A DNA stretch of 64,000 bases from assembly GCF_900110755.1 (NCBI RefSeq), contig NZ_FOFF01000034.1, positions 1 to 64,000 of the forward strand. Direction: 5' to 3'. The position numbers and the translations under genes were made by a program. Shown piece after piece: positions 37,532 through 45,535 of the stretch. The notes beneath the pieces were generated by a model. That model saw only the letters and a list, made by a program, of their open reading frames with translations, was not told the DNA's origin and did not search any database. Position 1 is the stretch's first letter, and the number at the start of each line of letters is the position of its first letter. Origin of the DNA: Streptomyces sp. yr375. GTDB lineage: Bacteria; Actinomycetota; Actinomycetes; Streptomycetales; Streptomycetaceae.

Positions 37532-38080
37532 TCACAGATGCAGAAGCATCCGGCTGTTGCCCAAGGTGTTGGGTTTCACTCGTTCGAGTCCGAGGAACTC
37601 CGCGACGCCCTCGTCATAGGAACGCAACAGCTCCGCGTACACATCGGTGTCGACCGGCGTCTCACCGATCTCCACGAAGCCGTGCTTGCCGAAGAAGTCC
37701 ACTTCGAAGGTCAGGCAGAAAACTCGGCGAACACCGAGCCAGCGTGCGGTGTGGAGCAACTTCTCCAACAACTGGTGACCGACGCCGGCGCCCTTCAGGC
37801 CACGCTTCACCGCGAGAGTGCGGACTTCCGCCAGGTCTTCCCACATGACGTGCAGGGCGCCGCAGCCGACCACCTCGGCGTTGTCGTCCCGTTCGGCGAC
37901 CCAGAACTCCTGGATGTCCTCGTAAAGCGTGACCGTCGCTTTGTCGAGCAGGATGCCGCCACGGACGTAGGCGTCAAGGAGACGGCGTACGGCGGGCACA
38001 TCGCCGGTCCGGGCCCGCCGGACGGTGATGGCATTAGCGCTGACTTCGGGGTTCTCGGCGGAGGGACTCTCTGCTGACAT
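37532..38080 (-). CDS. argA: N-acetylglutamate synthase (short GNAT type)
   Basis: First step of arginine synthesis: acetylates L-glutamate with acetyl-CoA. 182 residues, one GNAT domain. Acetyl-CoA loop motif GLKGAGVGHQLLEKLL (near 113-128); C-terminal signature VKPNTLGNSRMLLHL. The sequence follows the M. tuberculosis ArgA (Rv2747) pattern closely, including GCGALHVMW and EFWVAE. ATG 38080 is used. The BlaI-type gene ends nine bases upstream, so both are likely one transcript. Confidence 0.88.
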   Translation of the reverse strand: MSAESPSAENPEVSANAITVRRARTGDVPAVRRLLDAYVRGGILLDKATVTLYEDIQEFWVAERDDNAEVVGCGALHVMWEDLAEVRTLAVKRGLKGAGVGHQLLEKLLHTARWLGVRRVFCLTFEVDFFGKHGFVEIGETPVDTDVYAELLRSYDEGVAEFLGLERVKPNTLGNSRMLLHL

Positions 38081-38089
38081 GAGCGGACG

Positions 38090-38566
38090 CTATCGCCCGT
38101 CGGCCTCCGTTGCCGAGGCGGGGTTCTCCCCGACACTCGCCGCAGTCCCGCTCCCGGTACTCCCTGTGCTCTCGGCACTCCCCGTAGTCGCGGTTTCGGC
38201 AGTTTCCGGACCTTGGACCATGCGTACGGCGTCGCGCAGCGCATGGCGCTGTTCGTCGCTCATCATCCCGAAGAAGGCGACGAGAGCCGCTGCGGGGTTG
38301 TCGCTCTGCGCCCAGGCGTCGTTCATCAGGGCGGCAGCGTAGGCGGCTCGGGTGGAGACCGCCTCATATCGATAGGCCCGGCCTTCCGCTTCACGGCGCA
38401 CCCAGCCCTTCTGATGGAGATTGTCCAAAACGGTCATCACCGTGGTGTACGCGATGGACCGTTCCTGCCGAAGGTCTTCCAGGACTTCTCGAACGGTCAC
38501 CGGGCGGTTCCACTTCCACACCCGCGTCATGACCGAGTCTTCGAGTTCTCCCAATGGGCGAGGCAC
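38090..38566 (-). CDS. BlaI/MecI-type transcriptional regulator
   Basis: 158 residues. A BlaI-type winged helix at about 5-80 (LGELEDSVMTRVWKWNRPVT, AYTTVMTVLDNLHQKGW) is followed by a helical dimer region and a Ser/Thr/Gly-rich tail. No M56 BlaR1-type sensor protease is adjacent, so the partner and signal are unknown. GTG 38566 is the likely start; TATTGT lies about eight bases before it. It is followed by argA in the same direction. Confidence 0.9.
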   Translation of the reverse strand: MPRPLGELEDSVMTRVWKWNRPVTVREVLEDLRQERSIAYTTVMTVLDNLHQKGWVRREAEGRAYRYEAVSTRAAYAAALMNDAWAQSDNPAAALVAFFGMMSDEQRHALRDAVRMVQGPETAETATTGSAESTGSTGSGTAASVGENPASATEADGR

Positions 38567-38702
38567 AGCTCAGAACAATAGTGGGAGATCTCGCCAATCG
38601 CGTGCCGGACGTGCACTTTCATCGACAAACGGGAACAAAGAGGGCGTGCGGCCCCCTGCGGGAGCCGCACGCCCTGGATGGCTCGGAAGCGTCGTGCGTC
38701 GG

Positions 38703-38882
38703 TCAGGCGTCGGGGCCCGCGGGGGCCTGGCGGGCACCCTCCACGCGCGCGAGGGCGGCGTCGACGACCGCGTCCTCCTTGGCCTTGTTGGCCCCGCCCT
38801 GGGTCTTCACGATCACCCTGATCACACCGATGAAGAACACGGCCATGACGACGGGGGGCACGAGCGCGGAGACGTAGTCCAT
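38703..38882 (-). CDS. Small single-pass membrane protein
   Basis: 59 residues: one helix (about 5-25, SALVPPVVMAVFFIGVIRVI) and a charged Ala/Glu-rich tail (KAKEDAVVDAALARVEGARQ). Unknown function; conserved size and position next to the BlaI gene suggest a real gene. ATG 38882 follows TACCCT by six bases (leaderless pattern). Confidence 0.7.
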   Translation of the reverse strand: MDYVSALVPPVVMAVFFIGVIRVIVKTQGGANKAKEDAVVDAALARVEGARQAPAGPDA

Positions 38883-38946
38883 GGATCCAGGGTAGCCAGG
38901 GAGGAACGGGACATCGGGGCGGGGTCGCCCGGCCGGTGCGCCCGGG

Positions 38947-39681
38947 TCAGCCGGCGGCCAGTCGCTGCTGGTCAGGGGTGGCGGGCGGCGGGGTCGGTTT
39001 GCGGCGCGGGAAGACCTCGCCCGGCGTGGGGACGGGCCGGCGGGCGGGGTCCGGGGCGGCGGGCCTGGCGGGGGCGGGGCCCGGACCGGGCGCGGGGGCT
39101 GGGGCGGCCGGCTTCTCGGCGGGTTTCTTCCCCGGTTCCTCGCCCGGACGCCGGCTCGCGTCCTCGGCGACGACCGAGAGGCGGGCGTAGCCGTCGCCGG
39201 AGAGGCCTCCAGGAAGGGCCAGGAGGCGCGTACGGGACGCCGGGACGGCCGGGGTGACCGGAGAGAGCCTGCGGGCCGTACGGCGCGCGAGACGGGCGCG
39301 TACGTCGTGTTCGGCGAGCGACTGGCAGCGGTCCAGGAGGGCGGCGGCCGTCGGGTTGCCGCGCAGGGCGCGGAGGGCGGCGAGGTCGTCGGGTTCGGGC
39401 CGGTAGCCGGTGGCCAGGACCTCCTCCAGGAGCGTGAGGTAGCCGGCTGCGGTGCCGGGGAGGGCGGCGCGGTACCGGGCGAGGTCGGCCACCAGGAAGG
39501 CCCGCAGCCGGGCGGCCTCACCCATCGCCTCGTCGAGGGACTCGGCGAGGCGATGGCAGTCCTGGACGTCCTCGGCGGAGACGGGGCCGGGGTGGAGGGC
39601 GAGGGCGAGGGCGCGGCGGAGCACACGCAGCTCCTCCGCGCCGAACGCCATGCCGCCGCGGGATCCGTAAGGCGTGGGCAT
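38947..39681 (-). CDS. Hypothetical helical protein with Pro-rich tail
   Basis: 244 residues. The first 150 are alpha-helical and Arg/Ala/Leu-rich (LRVLRRALALALHPGPVSAE); the last 70 are Pro/Ala/Lys-rich (EEPGKKPAEKPAAPAPAPG). Not recognised; streptomycete-conserved type. ATG 39681 follows TATCGT by six bases, supporting the longer start; ATG 39651 is the alternative. Confidence 0.65.
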   Translation of the reverse strand: MPTPYGSRGGMAFGAEELRVLRRALALALHPGPVSAEDVQDCHRLAESLDEAMGEAARLRAFLVADLARYRAALPGTAAGYLTLLEEVLATGYRPEPDDLAALRALRGNPTAAALLDRCQSLAEHDVRARLARRTARRLSPVTPAVPASRTRLLALPGGLSGDGYARLSVVAEDASRRPGEEPGKKPAEKPAAPAPAPGPGPAPARPAAPDPARRPVPTPGEVFPRRKPTPPPATPDQQRLAAG

Positions 39682-39815
39682 GCCGCGACGATACGCGCTA
39701 ATCAGACAAATTCGACATCAGGAATGGGTGCGGCGCGCCCGAATCCGCCCTGGTGGCCCCGTGGCCTCCTGGGCCGCCGCCGGGGCCCTGTGGCGGCGCG
39801 GTCCGCCCGCCGCGC

Positions 39816-40613
39816 TCACATGCGCGACACGTTGCGCTCGTAGACCAGGCGCAGCCCGATCAGCGTCAGCCACGGCTCGTGCTCGTCGATCACCGTGGCC
39901 TCGCCGAGCACCGTCGGCGCCAGGCCGCCCGTGGCGATCACCGTCACGTCGTCCGGGTCGTCCGCCAGCTCGCGGGCCATCCGGGTCACCACTCCGTCGA
40001 CCTGGCCTGCGAACCCGTAGACGATCCCGGACTGCATCGCCTCGACCGTGTTCTTGCCGATCACGCTCCGGGGGCGGGCCAGCTCGATCTTGCGCAACTG
40101 CGCGGCCTTGACGCCCAGGGCCTCGACGGAGATCTCGATGCCGGGGGCGATGACCCCGCCGACGTACTCCCCGCGCGCGGAGACCGCGTCGAACGTCGTC
40201 GCCGTGCCGAAGTCGACGACGATCGCCGGGCCGCCGTAGAGCTCGTTCGCCGCGACGGCGTTGATGATGCGGTCGGCGCCGACCTCCTTGGGGTTGTCGA
40301 ACAGGATCGGCACGCCCGTCTTCACGCCGGGTTCGACGAGCACCGCGGGGACGTCGCCGTAGTAGCGCCGCGTCACCTCGCGCAGCTCGTGCAGCACCGA
40401 GGGCACGGTGGCGCAGATGGCGATCCCGTCGATGCCGTCGCCCAGTTCGTCCCCGAGGAGCGGGTGCATGCCCATCAGGCCCTGGAGGAGCACGGCCAGT
40501 TCGTCCGCGGTGCGGCGGGCGTCGGTGGAGATCCGCCAGTGCTCGACGATGTCCTCACCGTCGAACAGGCCGAGCACGGTGTGCGTGTTGCCCACGTCGA
40601 TCGTCAGCAGCAT
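39816..40613 (-). CDS. coaX: Type III pantothenate kinase
   Basis: First step of CoA synthesis from pantothenate: ATP-dependent phosphorylation. 265 residues, normal for type III enzymes. ASKHA motifs: LTIDVGNTHTVLGLF (3-17), GADRII (near 111-116), VVDFGTATTFD (near 130-140) and GGVIAPGI. It is the last gene of the leftward DUF2520-panC-nadB-nadC-coaX operon, 15 bases after nadC. ATG 40613 is used. Confidence 0.96.
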   Translation of the reverse strand: MLLTIDVGNTHTVLGLFDGEDIVEHWRISTDARRTADELAVLLQGLMGMHPLLGDELGDGIDGIAICATVPSVLHELREVTRRYYGDVPAVLVEPGVKTGVPILFDNPKEVGADRIINAVAANELYGGPAIVVDFGTATTFDAVSARGEYVGGVIAPGIEISVEALGVKAAQLRKIELARPRSVIGKNTVEAMQSGIVYGFAGQVDGVVTRMARELADDPDDVTVIATGGLAPTVLGEATVIDEHEPWLTLIGLRLVYERNVSRM

Positions 40614-40628
40614 GGCCGGTCCCCGTTC

Positions 40629-41633
40629 CTACTCGGCCGCTCGTAGATCCAGACCGATGTCCAGGATCGGCGAGGAGTGCGTCAGGGCGCCCACGGCGAG
40701 GAAGTCGACACCGGTGTCGGCGTAGGCCTTGGCGGTCTCCAGGGTCAGCCGGCCGGACGCCTCCAGGAGGGCGCGCCCGCCGACGACTCCGACGGCCTCC
40801 GCGCACTCCCCGGGTGTGAAGTTGTCCAGCAGGATCAGGTCCGCTCCGGCGTCGACGACCTCGCGCAACTGGTGCAGGGTGTCGACCTCGACCTCGATCG
40901 GCACCTCCGGGAAGGCCTCCCGTACGGCCTCGAAGGCCTGGGTGACGCCGCCCGCGGCGACCACGTGGTTGTCCTTGACCAGGGCGGCGTCGGACAGCGA
41001 CATGCGGTGGTTGACGCCGCCGCCGCAGCGGACGGCGAACTTCTCCAGGGAGCGCAGGCCCGGCGTCGTCTTGCGGGTGTCACGCACGCGTGCCTTGGTG
41101 CCGTCCAGGACGTCCGCCCACGCGCGCGTGGCGGTCGCGATGCCGGAGAGGCGGCACAGCAGGTTGAGCGCGCTGCGCTCGGCGGTGAGGAGGTCACGCG
41201 TGCGCGTGGTGACCGACAGCAGCTTCTGGCCGGCCTCCACGCGGTCGCCGTCCTCCACGTGCCGCTCGACCTCGAACTCGTCCGTGCAGACGACCGAGAC
41301 GACCGCCTCGGCGATCCTGAGGCCCGCGACCACGCCCGCCTCGCGCGCGGTGAAGTCGGCGGTGGCGACCGCGTCCTCGGGGATGGTCGCGACCGTCGTC
41401 ACGTCGACGCCGTGGTCCAGGTCCTCCTGGATGGCGACGTTGGCGATGTCCTCGACCTCCACGGGGTCGAGCCCGGCGTCCACCAGGAGCTGGGCGAGCG
41501 CGGGGTCGAGCCCGCACTCCATGTACTCGGCGTAGCCCTCTTCGCCGTACTCGGCGTCGGCGCCACAGGCACAGCCGTCGCCGCAGCCGCCGCTCTGGGC
41601 GAGGGGAAGGTCGGGGGTGCTCACGTCTGTCAC
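40629..41633 (-). CDS. nadC: Nicotinate-nucleotide pyrophosphorylase with Cys-rich N-terminus
   Basis: Makes nicotinate mononucleotide from quinolinate and PRPP. 334 residues, about 45 more than usual. The core (about 50-334) has the family motifs RDTRKTTPGLR (184-194), HRMSLSDAALVKDNH (209-223) and LDNF (269-272). The extra N-terminus holds GGCGDGCACGADAEYG with Cys at 17, 21, 23 and another at 40 (MECG), a pattern suggesting metal or Fe-S binding. GTG 41633 overlaps the nadB stop as GTGA; a second GTG at 41624 would still keep the Cys. Confidence 0.95.
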   Translation of the reverse strand: MTDVSTPDLPLAQSGGCGDGCACGADAEYGEEGYAEYMECGLDPALAQLLVDAGLDPVEVEDIANVAIQEDLDHGVDVTTVATIPEDAVATADFTAREAGVVAGLRIAEAVVSVVCTDEFEVERHVEDGDRVEAGQKLLSVTTRTRDLLTAERSALNLLCRLSGIATATRAWADVLDGTKARVRDTRKTTPGLRSLEKFAVRCGGGVNHRMSLSDAALVKDNHVVAAGGVTQAFEAVREAFPEVPIEVEVDTLHQLREVVDAGADLILLDNFTPGECAEAVGVVGGRALLEASGRLTLETAKAYADTGVDFLAVGALTHSSPILDIGLDLRAAE

Positions 41634-43360
41634 TGCTCCTGGGGACGGTGCTCCGGCTGGTGCTGCCGGGTCGGGGGGAAGTCTGCGGTATCGGTGGTGT
41701 GTACGGCGAGCGTGCGGTCCGGATTCAGCCTTACGACGATGTGGCGGCGCCAGTTCGCGTCGTCGCGGTCGGCATGGTCCTCGCGCCAGTGGCAGCCGCG
41801 GGTCTCCTCCCGCTGCCGGGCGGCGGCGACCAGGACGCGCGCGACGCACAGGAGGTTGGTGGCCTCCCAGGTGTCGACGCCGGGCTCGGCCGTCTTGCCG
41901 TTCTCGTCGAGGGCGTCGCGGGCCTCGGCGTGCAGCCGCTGCAGGTGCCCGGCGGCCCGCTCCAGGGACGCGGCGGAGCGCAGGACGCCCGCGCCGTCGC
42001 TCATGACGCGCTGAATGGCGAACCGGGCCTCGGGGGCCAGCAGCGGGTGCGCGGGCTTCTCGGGGTGCTCGACCGGCGCGGGCACACGCGCGTGGAGGCC
42101 GTCCTGCCCGCGGCTCTCGGCGATGTCGGCGACGATGCGCTCGGCGTAGACGAGTCCCTCCAGGAGGGAGTTCGACGCGAGCCGGTTCGCGCCGTGCACG
42201 CCGGTGCAGGCGACCTCCCCGCACGCGTACAGGCCCGGCACGGTCGTACGGCCTCGGGAGTCCGTGCGCACGCCTCCGGAGGCGTGGTGGGCGGCCGGGG
42301 CGACCGGGACGGGCTCGGTGACCGGGTCGATGCCGTGCGTGCGGCAGGCGGCGAGGATCGTCGGGAAGCGGTGCTCCCACATCTCGGCGCCGAAGTGCCG
42401 GGCGTCGAGGAACATGTGCTCGGCGTCCTGCTCCTGCATGCGGCGCATGATGCCCTTGGCGACGATGTCCCGGGGCGCGAGCTCGGCCAGTTCGTGCTGC
42501 CCGACCATGAAGCGCACACCGGCCGCGTCGACCAGGTGGGCGCCCTCGCCGCGCACCGCCTCGGAGACGAGGGGCTGCTGGCCCTCCGCGTCGGCGCCGA
42601 GGAACAGGACGGTCGGGTGGAACTGCACGAACTCCAGGTCGGAGACCTCCGCGCCCGCGCGCAGGGCGAGCGCCACGCCGTCGCCGGTGGACACCGACGG
42701 GTTGGTGGTGGCGGAGAACACCTGGCCCATGCCGCCGGTCGCGAGGACGACCGCGGGGGCGTGCACGGCGCCCACGCCGTCGTGCTGGCCCTCGCCCATG
42801 ACGTGCAGGGTGACGCCGGCGGTGCGGCCGTCGGCGTCCGTGAGCAGGTCCAGCACGAGCGCGTTCTCGATCGTGCGCAGGCCACGCGCGCGTACCGCCT
42901 CGACGAGCGCGCGGGTGATCTCCGCGCCGGTCGCGTCGCCGCCCGCGTGCACGATCCGGCGGCGGTGGTGGCCGCCCTCGCGGGTCAGCTCCAGGCCGCC
43001 TTCCTCGGACTCGTCGAAGTGGGCGCCGGTCTCGATCAGCCGGCGCACGGCGTCGGGGCCCTCGGTGACGAGGATCCGTACGGCGTCCTCGTCGCACACG
43101 CCCGCGCCCGCCACCAGCGTGTCGTCCAGGTGCTGTTCGGGCGTGTCGCCCTCGCCCAGGGCCGCCGCTATGCCGCCCTGCGCCCAGCGGGTCGAGCCGT
43201 CGTCGAGGCGTGCCTTGGTGACGACGACCGTCTTCAGACCGGCGGCCTCGCAGCGCAGGGCGGCGGTCAGGCCGGCGACTCCGGAGCCGACGACCACCAC
43301 GTCCGCGGCGATGTCCCACCCGGGCGCGGGCGCGTGCAGTCGTATACCTGTGCTGGTCAC
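41630..43360 (-). CDS. nadB: L-aspartate oxidase
   Basis: FAD enzyme that oxidises L-aspartate to iminoaspartate, first step to quinolinate. 576 residues. FAD dinucleotide-binding VVVGSGVAGLTAALR (22-36), the STRWAQGGIAAAL segment (56-68), HPTVLFLG and the late FAD motif GLYACGEVACTGVHGANR are all intact. GTG 43360 overlaps the panC stop as GTGA, so it is translationally coupled. nadA (quinolinate synthase) is not in the window. Confidence 0.97.
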   Translation of the reverse strand: MTSTGIRLHAPAPGWDIAADVVVVGSGVAGLTAALRCEAAGLKTVVVTKARLDDGSTRWAQGGIAAALGEGDTPEQHLDDTLVAGAGVCDEDAVRILVTEGPDAVRRLIETGAHFDESEEGGLELTREGGHHRRRIVHAGGDATGAEITRALVEAVRARGLRTIENALVLDLLTDADGRTAGVTLHVMGEGQHDGVGAVHAPAVVLATGGMGQVFSATTNPSVSTGDGVALALRAGAEVSDLEFVQFHPTVLFLGADAEGQQPLVSEAVRGEGAHLVDAAGVRFMVGQHELAELAPRDIVAKGIMRRMQEQDAEHMFLDARHFGAEMWEHRFPTILAACRTHGIDPVTEPVPVAPAAHHASGGVRTDSRGRTTVPGLYACGEVACTGVHGANRLASNSLLEGLVYAERIVADIAESRGQDGLHARVPAPVEHPEKPAHPLLAPEARFAIQRVMSDGAGVLRSAASLERAAGHLQRLHAEARDALDENGKTAEPGVDTWEATNLLCVARVLVAAARQREETRGCHWREDHADRDDANWRRHIVVRLNPDRTLAVHTTDTADFPPTRQHQPEHRPQEQ

Positions 43361-44364
43361 GAGGCGGCTCCGAGGGTTCCGAAGGTGAGAGGGAGGTTGT
43401 CGATCAGCCGGGTCGTCCCGACCCGGGCGGCGACGGCGAGGACGGCCTCGCCGGTGAAGTCGCCCTCGATGCCGGTGATCTCCGTGAAGTCCGCCGGGTC
43501 GACGAGCGCGAGGTAGTCCAGTTCCAGCGGCGGGTCGAGGCGCGCGGCGCCGTCGAGGACCGCGAGGGCCGCAGCGCGGACGGCTGCTGGGTCGCCGGGC
43601 GCGGCCTTCGCGACGGCGTGCGTGTCGGCTGCCGCGCGGGACTCCCCGATGGCGCTGAGCGCCTCGGCGCGCGCGTAGGTGGCGGGCACCTCACGCGCGC
43701 GTGCCCGCAGCGCCTCCTGCGCGGCGTGCCGGTCAGCGCCCGCGAAGAGGGCCTGGGAGAGCGCGAGCGCGGTGCGCCGCTCCCTGGCGGACAGAAAGCG
43801 GTTTCGGCTGGACAGGGCCAGCCCGTCGTCCTCGCGCACGGTCGGTACGGCGACGATCTCCACGCCGAAGTTCAGGTCCCGCACCATGCGGCGGATCAGG
43901 GCGAGCTGCTGGGCGTCCTTCTGCCCGAACAGGGCCGCGTCCGGCCGGGTGAGGTGCAGCAGCTTGGCGACGACGGTGAGCATGCCGTCGAAGTGCCCGG
44001 GGCGCGAACCGCCCTCCAGGCGCTCCCCCATGGGGCCCGCGGTGATGCGGACCTGGGGCTCGCCGCCCGGGTAGACCTCGTCCACGGAGGGGGCGAACAC
44101 GACGTCCGCTCCCGCCTGCTCGGCGATCTCGAGGTCGGCGTCCAGGGTGCGCGGGTAGCGGTCGAGGTCCTCGCCCGCGCCGAACTGCAGCGGGTTGACG
44201 AAGACCGTGACGACGACCTCGCCGTCCGGCCCGGCGAGGTCGCGGGCGGTGCGGATGAGGGTGGCGTGGCCCTCGTGCAGGGCGCCCATGGTCATCACGA
44301 CGGCCCGGCGGCCGCCACGCGCGCGTGCGTGCAGTTCGCCGGCGGTCAGCAGGGTGGCGGTCAT
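43357..44364 (-). CDS. panC: Pantothenate synthetase
   Basis: Joins pantoate and beta-alanine using ATP. 335 residues, slightly long for the family because of an Ala-rich C-terminal stretch. Motifs: the HIGH-type VMTMGALHEGHATL (23-36), VFVNPLQFG (near 54-62), GQKDAQQLALIRR and SSRNRFLS. Its ATG overlaps the stop of the DUF2520 gene (ATGA). It sits with coaX in one operon, linking pantothenate synthesis and use. Confidence 0.97.
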   Translation of the reverse strand: MTATLLTAGELHARARGGRRAVVMTMGALHEGHATLIRTARDLAGPDGEVVVTVFVNPLQFGAGEDLDRYPRTLDADLEIAEQAGADVVFAPSVDEVYPGGEPQVRITAGPMGERLEGGSRPGHFDGMLTVVAKLLHLTRPDAALFGQKDAQQLALIRRMVRDLNFGVEIVAVPTVREDDGLALSSRNRFLSARERRTALALSQALFAGADRHAAQEALRARAREVPATYARAEALSAIGESRAAADTHAVAKAAPGDPAAVRAAALAVLDGAARLDPPLELDYLALVDPADFTEITGIEGDFTGEAVLAVAARVGTTRLIDNLPLTFGTLGAAS

Positions 44365-45335
44365 CCGGCGTCTCCTTCGGTGCCGTGCGCGCCGGGACCA
44401 CCGGGGGTGCCGGGAGCGCCGGGCGTGCCATGGGCGCCGTCGGCGAGTACCCAGAGGAGGTCCTCGGCGAGTTCGGGCTTGAGGAGCCCGCGCGCGAGTG
44501 CGCGGTCGGCGGTCGCGCGGGCCATCGCCAGGTAGCCGGCGACGGTCTGCGGGGCGTGCTCGCGCAGCTCCGCGACGTGCGCGGCGACCGTGCCCGCGTC
44601 CCCGCGCGCGACGGGCCCGGTGAGCGCCCCGTCACCGGAGCGCAGCGCGTTGTCGAGAGCCGCGCCGAGCAGCGGGCCGAGCATCCGGTCGGGGGCCTCG
44701 ACGCCGGCCGCGCGCAGCAGCTCCATGGACTGGGCGACCAGTGTGACCAGGTGGTTCGCGCCCAGGGCGAGGGCCGCGTGGTAGAGCGGGCGGTGCTCCT
44801 CGGCGATCCACTCGGGCTCGCCGCCCATCTCGATCACGAGGGCCTCCGCGGCCAGCCGCAGCTCTTCGGGCGCGGTGACGCCGAAGGAGCAGCCGGCCAG
44901 CCGCTGGACGTCCACGGGCGTGCCCGTGAAGGTCATCGCCGGGTGCAGCGCGAGCGGCAGCGCGCCCGCGCGCAGGGCGGGGTCGAGGACCCGCGCGCCG
45001 TACCGCCCGGAGGTGTGCACGAGCAGTTGGCCCGGCCGCACGGCGCCGGTCTCGGCGAGGCCCTCCACGAGCCCGGGCAGGGTGTCGTCGGGGACGGTCA
45101 GCAGCACGAGGTCGGAGCGCTGGAGAACCTCGGCGGGCGGCACGAGGGGCACGTCGGGCAGCAGGAGCGCGGCCCGCCGCCTGGAGGCGTCGGAGACGCC
45201 CGAGACGGCGACCGGGCGGTGCCCGGCGAACTGGAGCGACGCGGCCAGGGCGGGACCCACCCGGCCCGCGCCGACGACGCCCACGGCGAGCCGCGCGGGG
45301 CGGTCCCTGGGGTCTGGCTGTTGGGCTGTACTCAC
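44361..45335 (-). CDS. Rossmann-fold and DUF2520 protein, reductase-like
   Basis: 324 residues. NAD(P)-binding GVVGAGRVGPALAASL (19-34) followed by a DUF2520 C-terminal domain (about 160-290). The fold is that of 2-dehydropantoate or 3-hydroxyisobutyrate reductases, and it opens the panC-nadB-nadC-coaX operon, so a role as ketopantoate reductase is plausible but not shown. The C-terminus ends in a Gly/Pro collagen-like tail (GTPGAPGTPGGPGAHG). GTG 45335 is the likely start. The operon promoter would lie within 45336-45420; TAACAT (minus, about 45391-45396) is a possible -10. Confidence 0.88.
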   Translation of the reverse strand: MSTAQQPDPRDRPARLAVGVVGAGRVGPALAASLQFAGHRPVAVSGVSDASRRRAALLLPDVPLVPPAEVLQRSDLVLLTVPDDTLPGLVEGLAETGAVRPGQLLVHTSGRYGARVLDPALRAGALPLALHPAMTFTGTPVDVQRLAGCSFGVTAPEELRLAAEALVIEMGGEPEWIAEEHRPLYHAALALGANHLVTLVAQSMELLRAAGVEAPDRMLGPLLGAALDNALRSGDGALTGPVARGDAGTVAAHVAELREHAPQTVAGYLAMARATADRALARGLLKPELAEDLLWVLADGAHGTPGAPGTPGGPGAHGTEGDAG

Positions 45336-45420
45336 GCGACGACGGCCTTCCGTTCCAGTCCGCTCCGGGTACCGGACGATTTCTCGTCATGTTAACGCGA
45401 TCTGTTCGAGGGGGATCCGG

Positions 45421-45429
45421 TTGTCCACA
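45421..45429 (+). promoter_or_regulatory. DnaA-box-like sequence between divergent operons
   Basis: TTGTCCACA, exact consensus, in the 200-bp spacer between the pan/nad operon and the aldolase gene. It shares a 16-base block with 20244-20259. Followed by GGC-TGTGG, so CCACA-GGC-TGTGG also forms an inverted repeat. Confidence 0.4.
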
Positions 45430-45535
45430 GGCTGTGGGTTTTCCCACCCGCCCCCAGGGGCCGGGCGGGGCCGGCACATCCGCGCGCTCCAAATGCGTGT
45501 GCCCGCGCGAGCCGTCGCACGGCATCATCCGGGGC

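Noticed and set aside
38090..38566. A complete BlaR1-BlaI beta-lactam sensing pair.
   Set aside because: No M56 protease gene occurs on either side, so only an orphan BlaI-type regulator can be claimed.
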